From the NCBI RefSeq assembly GCF_025506355.1, contig NZ_JANZYP010000059.1:1-64000 (forward strand): 64,000 nt of DNA, written 5' to 3'. Below are positions 42,537 to 51,823 of this stretch, in pieces (within the stretch, counting starts at the first letter, position 1; the number at the start of each line of letters is the position of its first letter). A program made the translations under genes and the position numbers. Under the pieces are notes generated by a model, which was not told where the DNA came from, ran no database searches, and saw only the letters and a list, made by a program, of their open reading frames with translations. The DNA is from Sphaerisporangium corydalis. Its GTDB lineage: Bacteria; Actinomycetota; Actinomycetes; Streptosporangiales; Streptosporangiaceae.

Positions 42537-44990
42537 ATGACGGCGCTTGATGGGGCCTCCGCGGCGGGCCGGATCCTCCGTACGTGGCAGGACCCGGCCC
42601 TCCCCGTGGCCGACCGGGTCGAGGCCCTCCTTGAGGCCATGACCCTGGAGGAGAAGGTCGGCCAGCTCGGCAGCCGCTGGCTCGGCAACGACATGGGGGC
42701 CGAGGAGGGCGCGGAGACCGAGGAGGCCGAAGGCACCGCGAACGTGGCCCCGATGCAGGACGTCTTCGCGGCCTCGGGCCGGGTGCCCTTCGAGGAGGCG
42801 ATTCGCCACGGCCTCGGCCACCTCACGCGGGTGTTCGGCAGCGTTCCGCTGACCGCGGCGGAGGGCGCCGCGGAGGTGGTACGGCTCCAGTCCGAGGTGG
42901 TGAAGCACTCCCGGCTCGGCATCCCGGCGCTGGTCCACGAAGAGTGCCTGACCGGGTTCACCACCTACGGCGCGACCGTCTACCCGGCGGCCATCGCCTG
43001 GGGCGCGACGTTCGACCCGGACCTGGTCGAGCGGATGGCCGCCGCCATCGGGCGCGACATGCGCGCCGTGGGCGTCCACCAGGGCCTGTCGCCGGTGCTG
43101 GACGTCGTGCGCGACTACCGCTGGGGCCGGGTCGAGGAGACCATGGGCGAGGACCCGTACCTCGTCGCGATGCTCGGCGCGGCCTACGTGCGCGGCCTGG
43201 AGGGCGCCGGCGTCATCGCCACGCTCAAGCACTTCGCCGGCTACTCCGCCTCACGGGCGGCACGCAACCACGGCCCGGTGCCGATGGGCCGGCGCGAGCT
43301 CATGGACATGATCCTTCCGACCTTCGAGACCGCCATCGTCGAGGGCGGCGCGCGTTCGGTCATGAACTCCTACGCCGACGTGGACGGCGTCCCCGCCGGG
43401 GCCGACGCGTGGCTGCTGACCGACCTGCTGCGCGACGAGTGGGGGTTCACCGGCACGGTGGTGTCGGACTACTGGGCGATCCCGTTCCTCGCGACGACCC
43501 ACCAGATCGCCGCGGACGCCTACGAGGCCGGGGTGCAGGCCCTCACCGCGGGCATCGACGTCGAACTGCCCGACACGCTCGGCTTCGGCCAGCACCTCAC
43601 CGAGCGCGTACGCCGGGGCGAGCTGGCGGAGTCCCTGATCGACCGGGCCGCCCGGCGCCTGCTCACCCAGAAGGTGCAACTCGGGTTGCTGGACGCGGAC
43701 TGGACCCCGGAGGCTTCGGTGGCCGGGGCGCGTGCTGTCGACTTCGACTCGCCGGCCAACCGGGAACTCGCCCGGGAACTGGCCGAACGCTCGATCGTGC
43801 TCCTCGACGCGGGCACCGCGCTGCCCCTGCTCGGCGAGGGGCGCACGGAGCCGCGCCGGGTGGCCGTGGTCGGCCCCTGCGCCGACGACCCGCGCACGTT
43901 CATGGGCTGCTACGCCTTCCCCAACCACGTGCTGCCCCGCCATCCCGAACTCGGGCTCGGCGTGGCCGCGCCCAGCCTGCTCGACGCGCTGCGTGACGAA
44001 CTGCCCGGCGCCGAACTGGTCCACCAGCCCGGCTGCGACGTGCGGAGCACCGACCGCTCCGGTTTCGCCGCCGCGGTCCAGGCGGCACGCGAGGCCGACG
44101 TGTGCGTGGCCGTCGTCGGCGACCGGGCCGGGATGTTCGGGCTGGGCACCTCAGGAGAGGGCTGCGACGCCGACGACCTGCGGCTGCCCGGCGTACAGGA
44201 GGACCTCCTGGCCGAGCTGACCGCCACCGGCACACCGGTCGTGGTCGTCGTCGTCTCCGGCCGCCCCTACGCGCTGGGCACCGTGTCCGAGACGGCCGCC
44301 GCGCTCGTCCAGGCGTTCATGCCCGGCGAAGAGGGCGGGGCCGCCATCGCCGGCGTCCTGTCCGGCCGGGTGCAGCCCAGCGGGAAGCTGCCGGTGCAGA
44401 TCCCGCGCGGCCATGGCGGGCAGCCGGGCACCTACCTGCAGCCGCCGCTCGGCGCCAACAGCCACGGCATCAGCAATCTCGACCCGACCCCGCTGTTCCC
44501 CTTCGGGCACGGCACCTCCTACACCACCTTCGCCATCTCCGACCTGCGGATCAGCGACGCCGAGGTACCCACCGACGGCGAGTTCACCGTGTCGGTGCGC
44601 GTACGCAACACCGGCGGCCGGGCGGGCGAGGAGGTCGTCCAGCTCTTCCTGCACGACGTGGTCGCCCAGGTCACCCGGCCGGTGCTGCAGCTCACCGGCT
44701 TCACCCGGGTCCGGCTGGAACCCGGCGCGAGCGCCCTCGCGACCTTCACGGTGCCCGCCGACCGCACCGCGTTCACCGGGCGCGACCTGAGACGCGTCGT
44801 CGAACCCGGGGACATCGAGGTGTTCGTGGGCGCATCGGCGGCCGACCTGCCCTGCCAGGGCCGGATACGATTGACCGGCACACCGCGCCACGTCGGCCCG
44901 GGGCGACGGCTGGTCACCCGCGTCCACGTGCAGACGACGCCGGACTCTTCCGCCGTACAGCAGGGAGAAACAGATGCCGGCCAGTCCTAA
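42537..44990 (+). CDS. Glycoside hydrolase family 3 (beta-glucosidase/beta-xylosidase)
   Basis: 817 residues from ATG 42537 (GAGGAGA upstream). The N-terminal TIM barrel (about 20-360) has the nucleophile Asp near residue 311 in GTVVSDYWAI, and the substrate-binding LKHF (GVIATLKHFAGYSASR). The alpha/beta sandwich domain follows (VGDRAGMFGLGTSGEGCDAD), then a fibronectin-III-like C-terminal domain from about 660. No signal peptide, so it acts in the cytosol on imported oligosaccharides. It overlaps the LacI start by 17 bases and diverges from the sugar ABC operon: a self-contained uptake, hydrolysis and control unit. Confidence 0.92.
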   Translation: MTALDGASAAGRILRTWQDPALPVADRVEALLEAMTLEEKVGQLGSRWLGNDMGAEEGAETEEAEGTANVAPMQDVFAASGRVPFEEAIRHGLGHLTRVFGSVPLTAAEGAAEVVRLQSEVVKHSRLGIPALVHEECLTGFTTYGATVYPAAIAWGATFDPDLVERMAAAIGRDMRAVGVHQGLSPVLDVVRDYRWGRVEETMGEDPYLVAMLGAAYVRGLEGAGVIATLKHFAGYSASRAARNHGPVPMGRRELMDMILPTFETAIVEGGARSVMNSYADVDGVPAGADAWLLTDLLRDEWGFTGTVVSDYWAIPFLATTHQIAADAYEAGVQALTAGIDVELPDTLGFGQHLTERVRRGELAESLIDRAARRLLTQKVQLGLLDADWTPEASVAGARAVDFDSPANRELARELAERSIVLLDAGTALPLLGEGRTEPRRVAVVGPCADDPRTFMGCYAFPNHVLPRHPELGLGVAAPSLLDALRDELPGAELVHQPGCDVRSTDRSGFAAAVQAAREADVCVAVVGDRAGMFGLGTSGEGCDADDLRLPGVQEDLLAELTATGTPVVVVVVSGRPYALGTVSETAAALVQAFMPGEEGGAAIAGVLSGRVQPSGKLPVQIPRGHGGQPGTYLQPPLGANSHGISNLDPTPLFPFGHGTSYTTFAISDLRISDAEVPTDGEFTVSVRVRNTGGRAGEEVVQLFLHDVVAQVTRPVLQLTGFTRVRLEPGASALATFTVPADRTAFTGRDLRRVVEPGDIEVFVGASAADLPCQGRIRLTGTPRHVGPGRRLVTRVHVQTTPDSSAVQQGETDAGQS

Positions 44991-45153
44991 CCGGGCCACG
45001 CCGGACCCCTCCGCCGGAACAGACACCGCCGGTCCTGAACGGGCCAGGCCGGTCTCCTCCGTCACACAGCGGGGAGGAACAGACGCAGACAGTCCTGGAC
45101 GAGCCACACCCAACCCTTCCGCTGGAACAGACACCGCCGGTCCCAGACGGGCC
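44938..45153 (+). repeat. 108-bp tandem duplication across the GH3/LacI junction
   Basis: Alternating 60- and 48-bp sub-units occur in the order 60-48-60-48, each ending in GGGCC or GAGCC. It is best read as one 108-bp unit duplicated and since diverged. The first copy holds the GH3 stop and the LacI start; the equivalent of that ATG in the second copy is ACG. Confidence 0.8.
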
Positions 45154-46155
45154 ACGCTGGCCACGGTCGCGGCTTCCGCGGGCGTCTCTGTCGCGACCGT
45201 GTCGAAGGTGCTCAACGGCCGGGGCGACGTCTCGCCGGTGACCCGCTCCCTCGTCGAGTCGTTGCTGGAGCACCACGACTACGTCGCGCCGCCGCAGCGC
45301 CGCAGGGGCGGCGACACGGCCGTGCCGGACACCATCGAGGTGGAGCTCGACGCCGACCTCAACGCGTACTCGACCGAGATCGTCCAGGGCGCCGTCCGGG
45401 CCGGCGCCGAGGCCGACGCGGCGATCGTTGTGAGCATCCGGAGCAACGCCGACCGCGGCGGACCCTGGGCGCGCGGCCTGGTCGCCGCCGGGCGCCGGGC
45501 CGTGATCGCCATCACCAGCGAGCTGACCGCCGCGCAACTCACCGCCCTGTCCCGGGTACGGCTGCCGCTGGTCGTGATCGACCCGCTGAACCTGCCACAG
45601 ACCAGAGGCGTCACCAGCGTCGGCTCGACGAACTTCGCCGGAGGCCTGGCCGCCACGCAACACCTGCTCACGCTCGGCCACCGCCGCATCGCCTACCTCG
45701 GCGGCCCGGCCACCGCCGCCTGCAACCAGGCCCGCCTGCACGGCTACCGCGCCGCCATGGAGGCCGCGGGCGCCCCGGTCCCCCCGGCCTACGTACGCTC
45801 AGGGCACTTCCACTACCAGGAGGGCGTAAGGGGCGGCACGGCCCTGTTCGACCTCCCTGACGCCCCCACGGCTATCTTCACCGGCTGCGACGACATCGCG
45901 CTCGGCGTGCTGGAGGCGGCCAGGGCGCGCGGTCTGCGCGTGCCCGAGGACCTCAGCATCGTCGGCTTCGACGACACCCAGGTCGCCCGCATGTCCTCAC
46001 CCCCACTGACCACCGTCCGCCAGCCCCTACGCGAGATGGGCGGCGTAGCCGTCCGCACGGCCCTGCGCCTGGCAGCGGGCGAACGAATCGACTCCCACCA
46101 CGTAGAACTAGCCACCGAACTAATCCTCCGCGCCTCCACCGCCCCCAAACCCTAA
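44974..46155 (+). CDS. LacI family transcriptional regulator
   Basis: 393 residues. The helix-turn-helix and hinge begin only at about residue 59 (RATLATVAASAGVSVATVSK), because a 55-60 residue extension made of two similar peptide blocks (RATPDPSAGTDTAGP, RATPNPSAGTDTAGP) precedes it. The ligand-binding domain (about 125-390) is complete: TGCDDIALGVLEAARARGLR, then SIVGFDDTQVA. ATG 44974 has GGGAGA upstream and overlaps the GH3 stop. It most likely represses the GH3 gene and the sugar ABC operon until a sugar binds. Confidence 0.92.
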   Translation: MPASPNRATPDPSAGTDTAGPERARPVSSVTQRGGTDADSPGRATPNPSAGTDTAGPRRATLATVAASAGVSVATVSKVLNGRGDVSPVTRSLVESLLEHHDYVAPPQRRRGGDTAVPDTIEVELDADLNAYSTEIVQGAVRAGAEADAAIVVSIRSNADRGGPWARGLVAAGRRAVIAITSELTAAQLTALSRVRLPLVVIDPLNLPQTRGVTSVGSTNFAGGLAATQHLLTLGHRRIAYLGGPATAACNQARLHGYRAAMEAAGAPVPPAYVRSGHFHYQEGVRGGTALFDLPDAPTAIFTGCDDIALGVLEAARARGLRVPEDLSIVGFDDTQVARMSSPPLTTVRQPLREMGGVAVRTALRLAAGERIDSHHVELATELILRASTAPKP

Positions 46156-46160
46156 CTCGC

Positions 46161-46254
46161 TCCTCGCCTCCAGCTCGGGCAGTGTCATCAGCGGGGCTCC
46201 TATTAAGGCGTCGGTCCTCGCCTTCGGCTCGGGCAGTATCTCTAGCGGGGCTCC
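46161..46254. repeat. Two 40-bp direct repeats after the LacI gene
   Basis: TCCTCGCCT-C-GCTCGGGCAGT...AGCGGGGCTCC occurs at 46161-46200 and 46215-46254. No gene is present in 46156-46370. Confidence 0.75.
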
Positions 46255-46370
46255 GCCCCTGATCGAAGGGCTCCGCCCCTCGAGCTCCCCGACTGCACCC
46301 ATCGCACCGGTCAAGCCAGGCGCGGTGTCGGGAAGCGCGAGGTGACGTCTACGCCGGTCGGCGCGCATGA

Positions 46371-46402
46371 AAAAGGCCCTTCCGGAGTACCGGGAGGGCC
46401 TT
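46371..46402 (-). terminator. Rho-independent terminator of tRNA-Thr
   Basis: AAGGCCCTTCCGG pairs with CCGGGAGGGCCTT (12 of 13) around AGTA; the A run at 46369-46374 gives a U tail on the minus-strand transcript. Confidence 0.85.
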
Positions 46403-46407
46403 CGGCC

Positions 46408-46484
46408 TGGAGCCGCCTAAGGGAATCGAACCCTTGACCCCTTCATTACGAGTGAAGTGCTCTGGCCGACTGAGCTAAGGCGGC
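46408..46484 (-). tRNA. tRNA-Thr(CGT)
   Basis: 77 nt with encoded CCA. Acceptor GCCGCCT/AGGCGGC, D-arm TAGCTCAGTCGGCCAGAGCA, anticodon stem CTTCA/TGAAG with loop CTCGTAA (anticodon CGT, codon ACG), T-arm GGGTTCGATTCCC, discriminator T. A terminator follows directly. Confidence 0.97.
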
Positions 46485-46748
46485 ATGGTCGAGGGATCCC
46501 CACGACCGCCTATAGGGTACCAGCCCCTGGCGCCTTGCGGGTCATGGTGGTGGTCGGGGTGATCGTCTGGTGGGGGATCCGGCTTGGGGGCGGCGGTTGT
46601 TCGGGTACGTGCCGGCCTTGGGGGCCGAAGTCGCCGACGAGGAGGTCGGAGGTCTTACCGTGTCGGTCCTAGCAATAGTCACGTTGTCGTGAAAAAAACA
46701 CTTATGGGTGGGGGCCCGGGATGACACGGACAACGGGGAAGGATCGGC

Positions 46749-48134
46749 ATGGCGGTGAATCTTGCCAATGGTGAGGCGCTCGCGTGGGACTCGGGGAGTC
46801 TGGACGCCGACACCAAGGCGATGCTCGACAACCTGCAGCCCAACATTCTGCAGGGGCACGTCCGGGAGCACATGGCGGTGCTGTTCGTCCACTTCGGGGA
46901 CGGGCCGGAGGGCAGGAGGTTCCTTCGGAGCCTCGTCCCGCTGATGAAGTCGGCGCGCGAGCACCTGGAGGAGGTGCGCGCGTTCAACAAGGCCAAGACG
47001 CCCGGCAAGCCGTACGTCGGGGTCGGGATCAGCAAGGTCGGGTACCTCAAGCTCGGTCACGCCACGACCGCGTTCACCGACAACGCGTTCAAGTCGGGGC
47101 TCAAGCGCCGCAAGGACACTCTGAGCGACCCGCCGGTGAGCGGCTGGGAGAAGGCGTACCAGGGGGAGATCCACGCGGTCGTGCTCATCGGCGACGCCAC
47201 CGAGGAGCCGGTCGCCGCCACCCGTGAACGGGTGCTGGCCCTGCTGCCGGAAAGCGCGGACGTACTCGGGGAGGAGAAGGCGAACGGGCTGCGCAACGCC
47301 CAGGGGCGCGGCATCGAGCACTTCGGCTACATCGACGGCCGCAGCCAGCCGCTGTTCCTGGCCGACCAGGTGGCCGAGGAGAGCGGCACGAACTGGACGC
47401 CGTTCTTCCCGCTGAGCCACGTCCTGGTGTCCGACCCGCTGGCGCCCGCGCCGGCCCGGCACTTCGGCAGTTATCTCGTGTTCCGCAAGCTGGAGCAGAA
47501 CGTCCGCGCGTTCCGGCAGGCCGAGGAGCACCTGGCCGACAATCTCGGGCTCAAGGGGGCCGACCGGCCGCTGGCGGGCGCGATGCTGGTCGGCAGGTTC
47601 CGCAACGGCACGCCGCTGCGGCTGCACGGCCGGCCGAGTTCGGACGGCCACCCGGTGCAGAACGACTTCAGCTACCGCGACGACCCCGGCTCAAAGTGCC
47701 CGGTCAGCGCGCACATCCGCAAGGTCAACCCTCGCGACACGCGGGACGGCGGGCTTGAGCGGGTGCTCGGCGTGATGATGGCCAGGCGCGGCCAGACCTA
47801 TGGCACACGCACCGACGTGCCGTGGGACGACGCGCCTCCGGAGACGCGGCCGACGGGCGGGGTGGGCCTGCTGTTCATGGCCTTCAACTCCAGCCTGCAG
47901 GGGCAGTTCGAGTTCACCCAGCAGTCGTGGGCCGACAACTCCGGCTTCCCGGCGGAGGGCGCCGGGCTCGATCCGGTGATCGGCCAGGGCAGGCGGGACA
48001 CCAAGGTGACCTTCCCGAAGGCATGGGGCAGCGACAGGACCTCACCTCTTCAGGCCGAGGTGCCGCAGACCGTCACGATGAAGGGCGGCGAGTACTTCTT
48101 CGCGCCGTCCCTGGCCTTCCTCAGGAGCCTCTGA
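46749..48134 (+). CDS. DyP-type haem peroxidase, cytosolic
   Basis: 461 residues from ATG 46749, with GGGGAAGG upstream. The family signature GYIDG (EHFGYIDGRSQP) supplies the distal Asp, and CPVSAHIRKVNPR the proximal haem His. Length and insertions fit the longer C/D-type dye-decolourising peroxidases rather than EfeB. No Tat or Sec signal, so it stays inside or is packaged in an encapsulin (no encapsulin gene is seen here). It oxidises aromatic substrates with H2O2; the physiological substrate is unknown. Confidence 0.88.
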   Translation: MAVNLANGEALAWDSGSLDADTKAMLDNLQPNILQGHVREHMAVLFVHFGDGPEGRRFLRSLVPLMKSAREHLEEVRAFNKAKTPGKPYVGVGISKVGYLKLGHATTAFTDNAFKSGLKRRKDTLSDPPVSGWEKAYQGEIHAVVLIGDATEEPVAATRERVLALLPESADVLGEEKANGLRNAQGRGIEHFGYIDGRSQPLFLADQVAEESGTNWTPFFPLSHVLVSDPLAPAPARHFGSYLVFRKLEQNVRAFRQAEEHLADNLGLKGADRPLAGAMLVGRFRNGTPLRLHGRPSSDGHPVQNDFSYRDDPGSKCPVSAHIRKVNPRDTRDGGLERVLGVMMARRGQTYGTRTDVPWDDAPPETRPTGGVGLLFMAFNSSLQGQFEFTQQSWADNSGFPAEGAGLDPVIGQGRRDTKVTFPKAWGSDRTSPLQAEVPQTVTMKGGEYFFAPSLAFLRSL

Positions 48135-48232
48135 GCCGAGGGGGCGCGGCGCGCGCATGGGCGCCGCGCCCCCTTCGGCCGGGCGGGTGCGAGACTCTGG
48201 TCACGCGGGACGACCGGAGGAAGGGATCGCCG

Positions 48233-48706
48233 ATGGCCGAGGAGCCGCTGGGTGAGGTGCGCCTCAGGGACGTCGAGGACGGCGACATCGGGGTCTTCTT
48301 CGAGCAGCAACTCGAGCCCGAGGCGACCCGGATGGCGGCGTTCCCCCCCAAGGACCGGGCGTCGTTCGCCGCGCACTGGGTGAACATCCGGGCCGATCGT
48401 ACGGTCGTCACCCAGACGGTCCTGGTCGATGACCAGGTGGCCGGCAACGTCGTGAGCTGGCGGCGGTCGGACACCCGGCTCATCGGATACTGGATCGGCC
48501 GCCGCCATTGGGGACGGGGTGTCGCGACCCGGGCGCTGACCCTCTTCGTCGGCCGGGTGCGGGAGCGCCCTCTGTACGCGGACGTCGCCGAGCACAATGT
48601 CGGGTCGATTCGGGTGCTGGAGAAATGCGGGTTCCGCCGGGTGACCGACGAGAGTCGCCTTGCTGAGGACGGTATCGCGGAGGTGGTCCTCGTTCTTGAG
48701 GCATGA
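48233..48706 (+). CDS. GNAT family N-acetyltransferase
   Basis: 157 residues from ATG 48233, preceded by GGAGGAAGGG. The acetyl-CoA-binding motif A is GYWIGRRHWGRGVATRALTL (R/Q-x-x-G-x-G/A type), and motif B includes EHNVGSIRVLEKCGFRRV, as in RimJ/RimL-like enzymes. It transfers an acetyl group to an amine; the acceptor is unknown. It starts 98 bp after the DyP gene and ends 43 bp before the convergent ArsR gene. Confidence 0.88.
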   Translation: MAEEPLGEVRLRDVEDGDIGVFFEQQLEPEATRMAAFPPKDRASFAAHWVNIRADRTVVTQTVLVDDQVAGNVVSWRRSDTRLIGYWIGRRHWGRGVATRALTLFVGRVRERPLYADVAEHNVGSIRVLEKCGFRRVTDESRLAEDGIAEVVLVLEA

Positions 48707-48749
48707 GACCTGGGCCCCGGCAGCTCCCCGTCCGAGGTCTTCTGGCCTG

Positions 48750-49466
48750 TCAGGGGGTGGTGAAGGCGGGGAGAAGGGTGGGGAGTTCGGCCGCGCCCTT
48801 GGGGGTGACGGTCAGTTCGCGGGTGCCCTCATGCGCTCTGACCAGGTCGCGGGCGAGGAGGGCGTCGAGGACGGCCTTGCCCAGCGCGCCGCCGAGGTGC
48901 GGTACGCGGTGGGTGCGGTCGAGGCATGCCGTGGCGAGTTTGCGCCGCCGCGCGTCCACCGTGGTCAGGTCGACGCCGAGCTCGGCGAACGCCGCCGGGT
49001 CGCCGCCCAGCGCGAGGGAGCCGTCGCGGCCGTCGGGGGGACGCAGGGCGCCACGTTCGACGAGCGTGCCGAGGACGGCCACGCCCAGCCGGCCCGCCGC
49101 GTGGTCGTAGCAGGTGTGGGCCACGTCGTCGGGCGTCGAGGGCCGGCCGGGGCGTACGGCCAGGTCGGCGTGCGCGTAGTGGGCCAGCGCGCTGAGCACC
49201 TCGCCCAGGCCTGGGGAGGCCACCCGGTAGACCGCGTGCCGGCCGGTGTGCTCGACGGTCACCAGCCCGGCGGTGCGTAGACGGGCGAGGTGGTTGCCCA
49301 GGCGGGGGGCCGAGACGCCGAGCGCGTCGGCGAGCTGGGTGAGCGTGTGGGGGCCCTCGGCGGAGAGGAGCTGGAGGGCGGTGAGGCGTACCGGGTCGGC
49401 CAGTTCCCGGGTCAGCGAGATGACCGAGGCGAGGACCGGTTCGTCCGCGTCCACCCATCCCCTCAT
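48750..49466 (-). CDS. ArsR-type winged-helix regulator
   Basis: 238 residues. The N-terminal 95 residues are an ArsR winged helix (LADPVRLTALQLLSAEGPHT; LGVSAPRLGNHLARLRTAGL; GRHAVYRVA wing). A second helical region (about 105-235: HTCYDHAAGRLGVAVLGTLV) is typical of the longer ArsR proteins in actinobacteria that pair with MFS exporters. No metal-binding ELCVCDL motif, so an organic ligand is more likely. Divergent from an MFS transporter, with an inverted repeat between them. Confidence 0.88.
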   Translation of the reverse strand: MRGWVDADEPVLASVISLTRELADPVRLTALQLLSAEGPHTLTQLADALGVSAPRLGNHLARLRTAGLVTVEHTGRHAVYRVASPGLGEVLSALAHYAHADLAVRPGRPSTPDDVAHTCYDHAAGRLGVAVLGTLVERGALRPPDGRDGSLALGGDPAAFAELGVDLTTVDARRRKLATACLDRTHRVPHLGGALGKAVLDALLARDLVRAHEGTRELTVTPKGAAELPTLLPAFTTP

Positions 49467-49584
49467 GCGTCCACCTTTTTCGTCATTTGTCCATCCAGCT
49501 CAGTTGCGGCCCCGTCCCCGCACGCGATGCCGCTTCGATCGTGCGACCCCGCGCCAATCGTGACCTCTGGTCCGATCCTATCAA

Positions 49585-49604
49585 CATTCATGATGTCCTG
49601 AATG
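49585..49604. promoter_or_regulatory. Operator candidate between ArsR and MFS genes
   Basis: CATTCA and TGAATG form a 6-bp inverted repeat with an 8-base spacer, about 50-70 bases ahead of the MFS start: a form and position usual for ArsR sites. Confidence 0.4.
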
Positions 49605-49654
49605 ATGGTTGTCGCGATGAAGGCACTAGCGCTACATTCACCTTTAAGGGAGTC

Positions 49655-50914
49655 GTGAAAGGTGGTGGGTCGGTGGTCGCGGTGGTGGGGCGGCGGAGCG
49701 GGCGGGAGGTGGTGGGGCTTGGGCGTCTGCTGTGGGGGCGAGGGATCACGGCCCTGGGGGACGGGATGTGGTTCACCATCTGGGCGCTGTACTTCACCCG
49801 CGTCCTGCACCTGTCGCCCGCCACGGTCGGCGCCGGCATGGCGGTGGCCGGCGGTGCCGGCCTCGTGACGGCGATCCCGCTGGGGGCGCTGAGCGACCGG
49901 CTCGACGCGCGCGCCGTGCTGGTCGGGCTCACCGTCGTCCGCGGAGTGGCCATGGCCTGCTACGTCCTCGTACGGGAGCCATGGATGTTCTTCCTGGTCA
50001 CCGCCGCCTTCGTGGCCCCCGCGAACGGGTCCACGGCGATCCGGACGGCGCTGGTCGCGGGTCTGGTCGACGGTACGGACGCCCGGGTGAAGGCGCTCGC
50101 CCGCCAGCGGGTCGCGCAGCACGTCGGTTACGCCCTGGGGGCGGGCTTGGGCGCCATCGTGTTGACGGCCGGCACCGACTCCGCGTACATGCTCGCCATC
50201 GCCGGTAACGCGCTCACGTTCGCCGTACTGGCCGTGCTGACCGCGACGGTGCCGGGCGGTCCTGGTTCCGGTGTTTCGCGGGGAGATGGGAGGTCCGGGG
50301 TCCGGGTCGTGCTGCGTGACCGGCCCTATCTGGCGGTCGTCGGCGCCACGTCGGTGCTCTCGTTGTGCTGGGCCATGCTCTCGGCCGGGCTGCCGCTGTG
50401 GATCGCCGGTTCGACCCGGCTGCCGTTGTCGCTGAGCGGGGTGGTCGTGGTCATCAGTTCGGTCGGCATCGCCGCGTTGCAGGTGCCGGTCACGAACCTG
50501 ACGCGAGGCACGACGCGGGCGGCACGGGTCACCGTCTGGGCGGGCGTGTGCCTGGCGGTGTCGTGCGTCCTGCTCGCGACGACGGCCGGCGGGTCGGGTA
50601 CGGCGGCGACGGTGGTCGTCCTGCTCGCGGCGCTCTTCCACGTCGCCGGTGAGCTGGGGTACGTGGGCGGGAGCTGGGGGTTGTCGATCGAGCTGATGCG
50701 TGAGGACGCGCGGGGCGCGTACCAGGGGGCGTCCGAGGCGGCGACCGCGACCGTGCAGATGTTCGCTCCGGCCGTCTTCACGCTGGTGCTCACGTGGTTC
50801 GCGGCGACGGGGTGGTTGCTGGTCGCGGGTGTCTTTCTCGCGTGCTCGCTGCCGGTGCCGGCGCTCGCGCGCTGGGCTGGGCGTACGCGTACGGCGGCTG
50901 TCGGCGGACGGTGA
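49655..50914 (+). CDS. MFS transporter
   Basis: About 419 residues if translation starts at GTG 49655 (AAGGGA upstream); the frame is open to 49487 but those residues are not membrane-like. Twelve predicted helices; the cytoplasmic loop 2-3 motif is GALSDRLDARAVLVG. Resembles drug-efflux MFS proteins of the DHA1 type. Probably controlled by the divergent ArsR regulator. Substrate unknown. Confidence 0.87.
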   Translation: MKGGGSVVAVVGRRSGREVVGLGRLLWGRGITALGDGMWFTIWALYFTRVLHLSPATVGAGMAVAGGAGLVTAIPLGALSDRLDARAVLVGLTVVRGVAMACYVLVREPWMFFLVTAAFVAPANGSTAIRTALVAGLVDGTDARVKALARQRVAQHVGYALGAGLGAIVLTAGTDSAYMLAIAGNALTFAVLAVLTATVPGGPGSGVSRGDGRSGVRVVLRDRPYLAVVGATSVLSLCWAMLSAGLPLWIAGSTRLPLSLSGVVVVISSVGIAALQVPVTNLTRGTTRAARVTVWAGVCLAVSCVLLATTAGGSGTAATVVVLLAALFHVAGELGYVGGSWGLSIELMREDARGAYQGASEAATATVQMFAPAVFTLVLTWFAATGWLLVAGVFLACSLPVPALARWAGRTRTAAVGGR

Positions 50915-50962
50915 CAGCTGGAGCGGCGGCCGTGGGGGCGGCGTCTCCGCGACGCGCCGGGG

Positions 50963-51490
50963 TCAGAGGGGCCAGCCGCGCCACTGCCGGAGCGTGGGGC
51001 TGATGGCCTTCTCCTCGAAGTCGAGGTGTTCCAGCAGGTGGGCGCCGAGGTCGGTGAGGGCGGTCGACAGCCTTTTCCGGGTCTCGTCGGTGTCACCCTC
51101 GCTGTCGCCGGAGAGGAGGTCGGCGAGCGACTCCACCTGGTCGAGCAGGTCGGACACCTTGCGGTGGTCGGCCTCCAGCCGGTCGACGGTCGGGCCGAGC
51201 TTCGGGTCGGATCTGCGCAGTGCCGGGAACAGCGCGATGTCCTCGATGCCGTGGTGGGCGTGGACGACCTGGCAGTAGCGCAGGCAGTTGACCCTGAGCT
51301 GCCAGAGCGGGCTCCGGGTCCGCAGCGAACGCACGGCCGCGCCGACGTCCCCTGCGGGGGCGCCGGCGCTGATCTGCCCGGCCAGCTCCTGGCAGATCCG
51401 CAGATCGTGGCGGAGCATGCCGTGGACCCATTTGAGCTCCTCCACCAGATGCCGGCCGGGAGCGTCGTCCACTTGCCCAATGTCCGTCAT
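50963..51490 (-). CDS. Hemerythrin-like HHE domain protein
   Basis: 175 residues from ATG 51490; the longer open frame upstream is not supported. A four-helix bundle with di-iron ligands: ELKWVHGMLRHDL, HAHHGIEDIALFPAL (the H-H-x-x-E motif), EADHRKVSDLL and LLEHLDFEEKAI. Such proteins bind O2, NO or iron or sense redox change. Soluble. It converges with the MFS gene (48 bp between stops). The upstream region to 51823 carries repeats but no gene. Confidence 0.87.
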   Translation of the reverse strand: MTDIGQVDDAPGRHLVEELKWVHGMLRHDLRICQELAGQISAGAPAGDVGAAVRSLRTRSPLWQLRVNCLRYCQVVHAHHGIEDIALFPALRRSDPKLGPTVDRLEADHRKVSDLLDQVESLADLLSGDSEGDTDETRKRLSTALTDLGAHLLEHLDFEEKAISPTLRQWRGWPL

Positions 51491-51823
51491 GTCGCACAGG
51501 CTAACATATCGTGGAATCTCATCAACTATTGTTAACTCTCCACGATATTGAGGGCCCGGCCCAACGACCACCCACCCGCCGTACAGGGCGCCGATTTCGC
51601 CGTACCCCCGCCTCGCCGCCTCGGCGCCCATGAGTGGGGGCACGGTGGGGCGGGAGGGTGCTCGCCGTATTAGGCGCCGACTTCGCCGACCCCCATCCCG
51701 CCGCCTCGGCGCCTATCAGTGGGACCGGGGCGGAGGCGAGGGAGATGGGGGCGGGGGGATCGGTGGGTTGATGGAGGTGGGGACGAGGTGGCTGGACCAG
51801 CGCTTGAGCGGGCGTGGCCCGAG
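51491..51823. other. Intergenic region with a pair of about 55-bp direct repeats
   Basis: Copies at 51584-51638 and 51670-51724 share GGCGCCGA-TTCGCCG and CGCCGCCTCGGCGCC. No gene is seen. Promoter of the hemerythrin gene presumably near 51500-51560, where AT-richer sequence (TAACATATCG, TATTGTTAAC) occurs. Confidence 0.65.
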
